10,607 nucleotides of DNA from Azonexaceae bacterium (GTDB lineage Bacteria > Pseudomonadota > Gammaproteobacteria > Burkholderiales > Rhodocyclaceae): positions 1-10,607 of the forward strand of contig SSTB01000132.1 of NCBI GenBank assembly GCA_009469665.1, written 5' to 3'. The translations under genes and the position numbers were made by a program. Each line of letters begins with the position of its first letter. Positions within the stretch are counted from its first letter, which is position 1. Below are positions 5,143 to 10,607 of the stretch, one piece after another. Below the pieces are notes generated by a model. It searched no databases. It worked only from the letters and a program-made list of their open reading frames with translations, and was not told the DNA's origin.

Positions 5143-6687
5143 ATGTCGGGGGCGCAGGATCCGGTTTTTGTCGGGTCGGCGGCGAAGCAGACCACCTGGG
5201 AGGTTGCCGAGATGATGAGCGTATTCCACGTCGGGCTGGGCGTCTTCGTCGCCCTGGTGCTGGCGCTGCTATTGACCTACTGGTACGTGCGGGACATCAC
5301 CCAGAAGCGCCACTCGGTCCTGCGCAATTACCCCATCATCGGCCACCTGCGGTTTTTCTTCGAGCATCTGGGCGAATACTTCCGCCAGTATTTCTTCCTC
5401 GGTGACCGGGAGGAAATGCCCTTCAACCGGGCCACCCGGGCCTGGGTCTATCGCATGGCAAAGGACGAGGGCGGCATCGTCGGCTTCGGCTCCACCTACG
5501 ACATTCATGCTCCGGGGGCGCTGCTCTTCGTAAATGCGCCCTTTCCGGTTCTGGAGGCGGACCATCTGCCTACGCCGCCGCTGGCCATCGGCGATGGCCA
5601 TGTGCACAAGCCCATGGTGGGTCGTTCCGTCGTCAATGTGAGCGGCATGAGCTTCGGGGCCATCTCGCGCCCTGCCGTGCAGGCGCTCTCCCGCGGGGCG
5701 GCTCTGGCGGGCTGCTGGGTCGATACCGGCGAGGGCGGGCTGTCGCCCTACCATCTGGAAGGCGGTTGCGACATCATCTTCCAGATCGGCACGGCCAAGT
5801 ACGGGGTGCGCGACGCCGAGGGGCGTCTCGATGCGGTAAAGCTGCGGGAAATTGCGGCCCTGGACGCCGTCGGCGCCTTCGAGATCAAGCTTTCGCAGGG
5901 GGCCAAGCCGGGCAAGGGTGGCGTTCTGCCGGCGGCCAAGGTCACGGAGGAAATTGCACGCATCCGGGGAATCCCCGTGGGGCGCGATTCCCTCTCACCC
6001 AATCGCCATCCGGAAACCGGCAACATGGACCAGTTGCTCGACATGGTCGAATGGGTGCGGGAACTCACCGGCAAGCCGGTGGGCATCAAGACTGCCATCG
6101 GCGGCTGGAATTTCATGCACGAATTGGCGGAGGCCGTGCATCGGCGCGGCTTGCAGGCGGCGCCGGACTTTCTCACGGTGGACGGTGGAGAGGGGGGCTC
6201 CGGTGCGGCGCCCCAGGCCCTGGCAGACCACATGGCGCTGTCCATTCTGGAGGCCTTGCCTCGGGTGGTGGATAGCCTCATCGAAACAGGGCTGCGCGGG
6301 CGCATGAGGGTCATCGCCTCGGGCAAACTGGTGACCCCGGCCAAGGCAGCCTGGGCGCTGGCCTGTGGCGCCGACTTCGTCAATACGGCCCGCGGCTTCA
6401 TGTTCTCCCTGGGCTGCATCCAGGCACTGCGCTGCCATCAGAACACCTGCCCCACCGGCGTCACCACCCACGACCCCAAGTTGCAGCGGGGCCTGGTGGT
6501 GGAAGACAAGGCCGAACGGGTAGCGGCCTACTGCCGCAACATGAATCGCGAAATCGACATGATCGCCCATTCCTGCGGCCTGAAGCACGCCCGGGAATTC
6601 CGCCGCGAGCACGTACGCATCATGCAGGTCAGCGGCCACAGCGAGGCCCTCAACCGGCTCTATCCCTATCCGCCGGCCCGGGATTGA
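5143..6687 (+). CDS. Membrane-anchored FMN-binding glutamate synthase family protein
   Basis: This 514-residue protein has one N-terminal membrane helix (about 28-48), a short linker, and a full FMN-binding synthase barrel like the central domain of GltB. Visible motifs: GMSFGAIS (168-175), TGEGG (195-199), EIKLSQGAKPGKGG (247-260), PVGIKTAIGGW (312-322), DGGEGGSGAAP (347-357) and the [3Fe-4S] cysteines C425, C431, C436 with C-x5-C-x4-C spacing in CIQALRCHQNTCPTG, as in GltB. It lacks the glutamine amidotransferase domain, and no small subunit (gltD) is nearby, so it is not a classical glutamate synthase; substrate and electron partner are unknown. The ATG at 5143 has an AAGGTGAG site 6 nt upstream. 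ATGs at 5212 and 5215 would also keep the helix, so the start is uncertain by about 24 residues. Confidence 0.9.
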   Translation: MSGAQDPVFVGSAAKQTTWEVAEMMSVFHVGLGVFVALVLALLLTYWYVRDITQKRHSVLRNYPIIGHLRFFFEHLGEYFRQYFFLGDREEMPFNRATRAWVYRMAKDEGGIVGFGSTYDIHAPGALLFVNAPFPVLEADHLPTPPLAIGDGHVHKPMVGRSVVNVSGMSFGAISRPAVQALSRGAALAGCWVDTGEGGLSPYHLEGGCDIIFQIGTAKYGVRDAEGRLDAVKLREIAALDAVGAFEIKLSQGAKPGKGGVLPAAKVTEEIARIRGIPVGRDSLSPNRHPETGNMDQLLDMVEWVRELTGKPVGIKTAIGGWNFMHELAEAVHRRGLQAAPDFLTVDGGEGGSGAAPQALADHMALSILEALPRVVDSLIETGLRGRMRVIASGKLVTPAKAAWALACGADFVNTARGFMFSLGCIQALRCHQNTCPTGVTTHDPKLQRGLVVEDKAERVAAYCRNMNREIDMIAHSCGLKHAREFRREHVRIMQVSGHSEALNRLYPYPPARD

Positions 6688-6754
6688 ACCTCTGTGCCCA
6701 TGGCCGTTCCCCCGCGGCGCACGCCACGCTCATAAACTCCGACGCGCGGGAGGC

Positions 6755-7627
6755 TCAGGGTTTTGCGGGAGCGGTCTTCAGGGCCAGCACGACTCCGCCA
6801 GCGACGATGATGGCCATGCCCAGGAAGGCCGGTACGTCGGGCCAGTGGCCGAAGATCGCGGCGCCCAGCAGGGTGGCCCAGACCAATTGCAGATAGGTGA
6901 AGGGCGAGAGGAGAGAGGCCGGAGCGTGGCGGAAGGCCCGGGTGAGGAGGAAGTGGCCGCTGCCCCCCAGGACGCCCAGGGCGCAGATCAGCAGGGCATC
7001 CCCCGGGGGCGGGACGACCAGATCGGCGTGGAAGAACGGCAGGGCAAGACTGGTGACCACGCTCCCCGAAAGTGCGGTGTAGAACAGCAGGGTCACGGTG
7101 GATTCGCTGGCCGCCAGACGGCGGGTGAGGATCTGGTAGGCGGCGAAGCAGGCTGCTGCCCCCAGGGCCAGACCCGCACCGCCGAGGGTGATTTCCCCTC
7201 CGGGCCGGGCGATGAGCAGGACGCCGGCGAAACCGATAAGTACGACCCCCCAGCGCAGCGGAGTGAGCCGTTCCCCCAGCAGGGGCCCAGCCAGGAGGGC
7301 CACCAGCAGGGGGGCGGTGAAAGCGATGGCGGTGGTTTCCGCCAGGGGCATGCGGGCCAGGGCGGCGACGCCGAAGGCCGTGCAGCCCACCAGGAAAAGG
7401 CCGCGCAAAATGACCAGACGCGGATGCCTGGTACGGATCAGGCTGCGGCCCAGACGGGGGCCGAGGATGAGGGTCATGAGCAGGCAATGGACACAGTAAC
7501 GCGCCCAGACGAGGAGCGGGACGCTGTAGGACTGCGCCAGATATTTCGCCGTGGCGTCGAGGGCGGCGAAGAAGAAGAGGGAGCAGAAGAGCAGCAGAAT
7601 CCCCCGCAGGGGGGAGTGTTCAGTCAC
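6755..7627 (-). CDS. EamA-family (DMT superfamily) transporter
   Basis: This 290-residue inner-membrane protein has about ten helices arranged as two EamA repeats. The first repeat ends in the typical PLAETTAIAFTAPLLVALLAG-type region followed by LLGERLTPLRWGVVLIGFAGVLLIARPGG (about 94-144). The second begins at AGLALGAAACFAAYQILTRR (151-170) and ends AAIFGHWPDVPAFLGMAIIVAGGVVLAL (256-283). DMT transporters of this type export metabolites; the substrate cannot be read from sequence. The GTG start at 7627 overlaps the stop of the upstream NAD(P)HX repair gene by 8 bp (GTGACTGA), and the Shine-Dalgarno is weak, so translation is probably coupled. The stop is 67 bp from the convergent glutamate synthase-like gene, with no clear terminator between. 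Confidence 0.9.
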   Translation of the reverse strand: MTEHSPLRGILLLFCSLFFFAALDATAKYLAQSYSVPLLVWARYCVHCLLMTLILGPRLGRSLIRTRHPRLVILRGLFLVGCTAFGVAALARMPLAETTAIAFTAPLLVALLAGPLLGERLTPLRWGVVLIGFAGVLLIARPGGEITLGGAGLALGAAACFAAYQILTRRLAASESTVTLLFYTALSGSVVTSLALPFFHADLVVPPPGDALLICALGVLGGSGHFLLTRAFRHAPASLLSPFTYLQLVWATLLGAAIFGHWPDVPAFLGMAIIVAGGVVLALKTAPAKP

Positions 7628-9101
7628 CGCGCAGCCAGCGGTTCAAAATGCGCCGGCCCGGGTCCACCAGTTCGCTGGCGGTGAGACCCACCGGACCGGA
7701 CCCGCTTTCCACCAGGGCGTCGGCCGCGGCACCGTGTAAATGAACGGCGGCCAGAAGGGCGTTTTCCGGGCTCCAGCCCTGGGCAAGGAGGGCGAGGGTG
7801 AAGCCCGTGAGCACGTCGCCGGTGCCTGCCGAGGCGAGGCCCGCGTTGCCGGTGGAATTGATCCACCATTGACCCTTGGGGGAAGCGATGACGGTACCGC
7901 AACCCTTGAGGGCCACCTGGGCGTCGAAACGCCAGGCCAGTTCGGTCGCGATGCCGATGCGGTCGGCCTGCACCTCTTCCGGTTCGCAGTCCATGAGGCG
8001 TGCCGCTTCCAGGGGGTGCGGGGTGAGGAGGGTGGGGGCCGTGCGCTGGGCTACTGCGCTTTGCAGCGCCGATTCGAAGGCGATGAGGTTGAGCGCGTCG
8101 GCGTCGAGGATGATGGGCAGGTCGAGGCCGAGGGCGCGCTCCAGCAAGCTGATGGCGGTGAGGCTGTTGCCCAGGCCGGGACCGCAGGCCAGGGCCGTGA
8201 GGCCGGCTTCGAGAACCCCCTCCGGCCTGCGCAGCATGAGCTCCGGGCAGGCTGGGTCAAAGGAGGGGGCCTCCGGATCAACCAGGCCGACGTACACGCG
8301 ACCGGCCCCCAGGCGCAGTGCCGCCCGGCCGGCCAGCAGCGAGGCCCCCAGCATGGAGTGGGCGCCGCCGACGATGCCGGCGCTGCCGAAACTTCCTTTG
8401 TGGGTATTGCGCAGGCGGGCCACCAGGGCCTCGGCAAAGAGCGCGGGCGTGACCAGATGCCCCGCGGGCGGCGTTGCAACGCTGAGGTCGAGACCCAGGG
8501 AAGCGGTGCGGATCAGGCCGCATTGGTCGGGGCCGTCGGCGGTGTGGAGGCCGGGCTTGTCGGCGATGAAGCTCAGGGTGTGCGAGGCCCTGATCGTGGG
8601 GTGGTGAGCCCGACCCGTATCGGCGTTGAGTCCCGAGGGGCAGTCGAGGGCCAGGAGCGGGCAGCCGTCCCTGCCGGCCAAGGCGTTGGCGACGGGAATC
8701 CAGTCGGCGTAGGGGGATTCGGGGGAACGCGTCAGACCGATGCCGAACAAGCCGTCGATGATGAGCCCCCAGCGCTCGCCGTCCGGAATGGCCGCGACCG
8801 TCGTCCCGCCCGCGGCGAGGAAGGCTTCTCGGGCTGCACGGGCAGCGGGAGGAAGCGTCTGCGGGTCGGCAACGAAGACGACCCGCACATCGGCCCCCTG
8901 CTGCCGCAGGTGGCGTGCTGTGACGAAGGCGTCGCCCCCATTGTTGCCCGGTCCGGCCAGGACGAGGATGGGCCGGGAAGCGTCCGCCGCCAGCGTCTCG
9001 GCCCATTCCGCCGCTGCAGCCCCGGCCCGGGACATGAGCGGCTGATCGGCATGGGCGGATTCCAGATCACGGAGAACGGCGCTGCGCAGGAGGAGTGTCA
9101 T
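7620..9101 (-). CDS. nnr: Bifunctional NAD(P)H-hydrate epimerase / ADP-dependent NAD(P)H-hydrate dehydratase
   Basis: This repair enzyme reverses hydration of NADH and NADPH: the N-terminal YjeF_N domain (about 1-215) epimerises R- to S-NAD(P)HX, and the C-terminal ribokinase-like domain (about 225-490) dehydrates the S form using ADP. Epimerase motifs: MSRAGAAAAEW (23-33), GPGNNGGD (50-57), IIDGLFGIGLTR (114-125) and DCPSGLNADTG (153-163). Dehydratase motifs: THKGSFGSAGIVGG (233-246), CGPGLG (306-311), ILDADALN (331-338), TPHPLEAARL (360-369), KGCGTVIA (399-406) and NAGLASAGTGDVLTG (419-433). Both halves look complete, and 493 residues is usual for the fused form. The ATG at 9101 fits the family N-terminus (MTLLLRSAVLRDLE). 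A -10 box lies so close that the transcript may be leaderless. An EamA transporter gene follows with an 8-bp overlap. Confidence 0.95.
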   Translation of the reverse strand: MTLLLRSAVLRDLESAHADQPLMSRAGAAAAEWAETLAADASRPILVLAGPGNNGGDAFVTARHLRQQGADVRVVFVADPQTLPPAARAAREAFLAAGGTTVAAIPDGERWGLIIDGLFGIGLTRSPESPYADWIPVANALAGRDGCPLLALDCPSGLNADTGRAHHPTIRASHTLSFIADKPGLHTADGPDQCGLIRTASLGLDLSVATPPAGHLVTPALFAEALVARLRNTHKGSFGSAGIVGGAHSMLGASLLAGRAALRLGAGRVYVGLVDPEAPSFDPACPELMLRRPEGVLEAGLTALACGPGLGNSLTAISLLERALGLDLPIILDADALNLIAFESALQSAVAQRTAPTLLTPHPLEAARLMDCEPEEVQADRIGIATELAWRFDAQVALKGCGTVIASPKGQWWINSTGNAGLASAGTGDVLTGFTLALLAQGWSPENALLAAVHLHGAAADALVESGSGPVGLTASELVDPGRRILNRWLRGD

Positions 9102-9107
9102 GACAGT

Positions 9108-9136
9108 AGTATAACTTGAGTGCTGCGTAATGACAT
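9108..9136 (-). promoter_or_regulatory. Putative promoter of the NAD(P)HX repair gene, leaderless arrangement
   Basis: On the minus strand TATACT (9108-9113, five of six bases of TATAAT) is separated by 17 bp from ATGTCA (9131-9136, four of six bases of TTGACA). Only six bases separate the -10 box from the ATG at 9101, so transcription would begin at or next to the start codon and leave no room for a Shine-Dalgarno. Confidence 0.5.
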
Positions 9137-9206
9137 GGGGAATGGCCGGGGTGGCGCCAGGGAAGCCCAGTTATGACCAAAGGAGTAGGGTCGCTGCCCC
9201 TTGCTG

Positions 9207-9234
9207 TGTCGAGAAATTTTACACACTCTCGACA
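9207..9234. promoter_or_regulatory. Perfect inverted repeat, candidate activator (enhancer) site
   Basis: TGTCGAGA (9207-9214) and TCTCGACA (9227-9234) form a perfect 8-bp inverted repeat around a 12-bp AT-rich spacer. A second, overlapping pair TGTGT-N11-ACACA lies at 9205-9225. The large repeat is centred about 82 bp upstream of the transcription start predicted from the -24/-12 element at 9277-9292, the usual place for an enhancer-binding protein dimer of a sigma-54 promoter. Which regulator binds is unknown. Confidence 0.55.
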
Positions 9235-9276
9235 ATTATTTGATCCCCTGGCGAGAGGCCATTGATTTTACGTCAG

Positions 9277-9292
9277 TGGTCTGCTTATTGCA
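9277..9292 (+). promoter_or_regulatory. Putative sigma-54 (-24/-12) promoter of the repeat-protein gene
   Basis: TGG-TCTGCTTAT-TGCA reads TGG at 9277-9279 and TTGCA at 9288-9292, with the invariant GG (9278-9279) and GC (9290-9291) exactly 10 bp apart as sigma-54 requires. The -12 box is a full TTGCA; the -24 box departs from TGGCACG at three positions. The predicted start near 9303 leaves a 45-nt leader before the ATG at 9348. Confidence 0.6.
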
Positions 9293-9307
9293 TTCGACGT
9301 GCCCGAT

Positions 9308-9322
9308 TGCCCGCCACGGGCA
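9308..9322 (+). other. Hairpin at the 5' end of the predicted repeat-protein mRNA
   Basis: TGCCCG-CCA-CGGGCA is a perfect 6-bp stem with a 3-nt loop, beginning about 5 nt after the predicted sigma-54 transcription start and ending 12 nt before the AGAGGAG ribosome-binding site (9335-9341). A 5'-terminal stem of this kind may protect the mRNA from decay. There is no T-tract. Confidence 0.45.
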
Positions 9323-9347
9323 GCCCGAACCCTGAGAGGAGACCAGC

Positions 9348-10607
9348 ATGGCCAAAATTTACAGCGAAGATCAGGTCAATACCACCACCAACAGCGACCA
9401 GAATGATCCCGCAGTCGCGGCGCTGACCGGCGGCGGATACGTCGTCGTGTGGACCTCTCAGGCTCAGGATGCAGCAGGAAGTTTCGGCATATACGCCCAG
9501 CGCTACACGGCGTCGGGGATTCCGACCGGGCCGGAATTCCGGGTCAATTCCACCACGGCCGGCAATCAGGTCGATTCGAGCGTCGTGGGACTTTCCGACG
9601 GTGGTTTTCTGGTGACCTGGACCGATCAGTCCGGCACGGACGGCTCCAGCTACGGGGTGTATGCCCAACGCTACAACGCCAGCGGTGTGGCTCAGGGCAG
9701 CGAATTCCGCGTCAACAGCTACATCAACGCCGACCAGGGGACGCCCAGCGTGGCGGCCTACACCGGCGGCTTCGTGGTCACCTGGTATTCCAATGGCCAG
9801 GATGGCAGCGGCTACGGTGTCTATGCCCAGCGCTACTCCAACGCTGGCGCCGCCCTCGGCCCAGAGTTTCGCGTCAATACCACGACCAACAGCCACCAGA
9901 ATGAACCGGACATCGCCGCCAACGCCAATGGCAGCTTCGTCGTGGTGTGGACGGACCAGAGCGGAACCGACGGTTCGAGCTACGGCGTCTACGCGCAGCG
10001 CTACGATAGCGGCGGCGTGGCCGCCGGCAGCCAGTTCAAGGTCAATACTTTCGTGACCGGCGCCCAATACGAACCCGCCGTGACGACCCTCGTCGGCGGG
10101 GGCTTCGTGGTGGTTTGGCGTTCGGATGGCCAGGATGGCAGCAGCGCCGGGGTTTACGGCCAGCGTTATGATGCCGGGGGTAATGCCTTGGGCAGCGAGT
10201 TTCGTGTCAACGTTGCCACGGCCGGGGGTCAATATCAGCCCGATGTGACTGCTTTGGCCAACGGCGGCTTTGTCGTCACCTGGTACAACGACAACACCAC
10301 CGACAGCGGCGTCAGTTATGCCGACGTTTACACGCGGGAGTACGCCGCCGACGGCAGCGCCGCAACGGGGGATGTCAAGGCCAATACACCCACTCCAAGC
10401 GCCTACTACCAGTACGAACCCGCCATCGCCCACCTGGGGAGCGACAACTACGTCGTCGTCTGGCGGTCCGATAGTCAGGACGGCAGCGGCAGCGGTGTTT
10501 ACCAACAGCTCTTCGGCACTGCCGCCGAACTTCCGCGGCAAGGCGATCCCTATCTGGCGGACTTCACCGGCACCCTCACCTTCGGGGAAAACCTGGTCAA
10601 TGCCACG
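9348..10607 (+). CDS. Large repeat protein, probable type I-secreted RTX-like surface or extracellular protein, N-terminal 420 residues (3' end outside window)
   Basis: The frame is open from the ATG at 9348, with AGAGGAG at 9335-9341 as Shine-Dalgarno, to the last base, 420 codons with no stop. There is no signal peptide (MAKIYSEDQVNTTT), as expected for a protein exported by type I secretion through a C-terminal signal, which would lie outside the window. Residues 8-395 are seven repeats of about 56 residues with the pattern F-R-V-N-(S/T), a Q..P.V/I.A core, GGFVVVW, QDGS, GVYAQRY and G...G(S/P)E. The sequence is rich in Asp, Gly, Ser, Thr and Asn and contains no cysteine. After the repeats, DPYLADFTGTLTFGENLVNAT looks like the start of a cadherin-like module seen in RTX giant proteins. 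Such repeats are common in proteins annotated as hemolysin-type calcium-binding; an adhesin or matrix role is inferred. The gene is divergent from the NAD(P)HX repair gene, with a sigma-54-type promoter region. Confidence 0.82.
   Translation, partial: MAKIYSEDQVNTTTNSDQNDPAVAALTGGGYVVVWTSQAQDAAGSFGIYAQRYTASGIPTGPEFRVNSTTAGNQVDSSVVGLSDGGFLVTWTDQSGTDGSSYGVYAQRYNASGVAQGSEFRVNSYINADQGTPSVAAYTGGFVVTWYSNGQDGSGYGVYAQRYSNAGAALGPEFRVNTTTNSHQNEPDIAANANGSFVVVWTDQSGTDGSSYGVYAQRYDSGGVAAGSQFKVNTFVTGAQYEPAVTTLVGGGFVVVWRSDGQDGSSAGVYGQRYDAGGNALGSEFRVNVATAGGQYQPDVTALANGGFVVTWYNDNTTDSGVSYADVYTREYAADGSAATGDVKANTPTPSAYYQYEPAIAHLGSDNYVVVWRSDSQDGSGSGVYQQLFGTAAELPRQGDPYLADFTGTLTFGENLVNAT
9369..10532 (+). repeat. Seven tandem coding repeats of about 165 bp
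   Basis: Units start at 9369, 9537, 9705, 9867, 10035, 10200 and 10374, with lengths of 56, 56, 54, 56, 55 and 58 residues for the first six; the last is cut at about 53. Every unit carries the V-V-W (or V-T-W) strand; the GVYAQRY-type strand is clear in units 1-5, altered to DVYTREY in unit 6 and GVYQQLF in unit 7. Units 2 and 4 share a stretch of 19 identical residues (WTDQSGTDGSSYGVYAQRY). The later units are the most diverged. Confidence 0.88.

Noticed and set aside
7740..9119. 459-residue open frame on the plus strand
   Set aside because: It lies wholly opposite the repair gene, whose two domains have all expected motifs, and its own sequence is low-complexity Gly/Ala/Arg without a recognisable fold.
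9249..9266. TGGCGAGAGGCCATTGA as a second sigma-54 element
   Set aside because: The spacing between GG and the GA in place of GC is 12 bp rather than 10, and the GC is missing; the element at 9277-9292 fits exactly.
9285..10541. 418-residue open frame on the minus strand opposite the repeat-protein gene
   Set aside because: Its periodic, Gly/Val/Ala-rich sequence mirrors the repeats on the plus strand, which has the ribosome site, family pattern and promoter. It is a shadow of repetitive GC-rich coding DNA.

Overview
This is a GC-rich window with compact gene spacing and E. coli-type -10 boxes. Gene content (threonine synthase, NadC, fused NAD(P)HX epimerase/dehydratase, DUF2249, membrane-anchored FMN-binding glutamate synthase family protein) suggests a betaproteobacterium, perhaps near Rhodocyclales. 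That placement is inferred from protein character and codon use, not from a marker gene.

Left part, plus strand (1-3786): the 3' end of a WG-repeat protein; a small exported protein with a possible Sm/Hfq-like fold; a DUF2249 protein; a histidine-containing polytopic membrane protein of unknown family; and threonine synthase (thrC). A bidirectional hairpin terminator at 3807-3834 closes thrC and also serves the convergent gene.

Middle (3853-6687): on the minus strand, a 45-residue two-helix membrane protein with its own promoter and leader hairpin lies downstream of nadC, the quinolinate phosphoribosyltransferase of NAD synthesis. Diverging from nadC is a membrane-anchored FMN-binding glutamate synthase-like protein that keeps the [3Fe-4S] cysteine triad.

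Right part (6755-9101, minus): the bifunctional NAD(P)HX repair enzyme (epimerase plus dehydratase) is followed, with an 8-bp overlap, by an EamA/DMT transporter. The repair enzyme may be read from a leaderless transcript. It and nadC both concern NAD, but they are not in one operon.

Right edge (9102-10607, plus): the window ends inside a large repeat protein with no N-terminal signal peptide, seven repeats of about 56 residues, and the start of another domain. It is probably the N-terminal part of a type I-secreted RTX-like protein. Its upstream region is the most striking non-coding stretch here: a -24/-12 (sigma-54) promoter, a perfect 8-bp inverted repeat about 82 bp upstream of the predicted start that could bind an enhancer-binding activator, and a hairpin at the 5' end of the predicted mRNA. 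I saw no CRISPR array, tRNA, rRNA, transposase or prophage gene.
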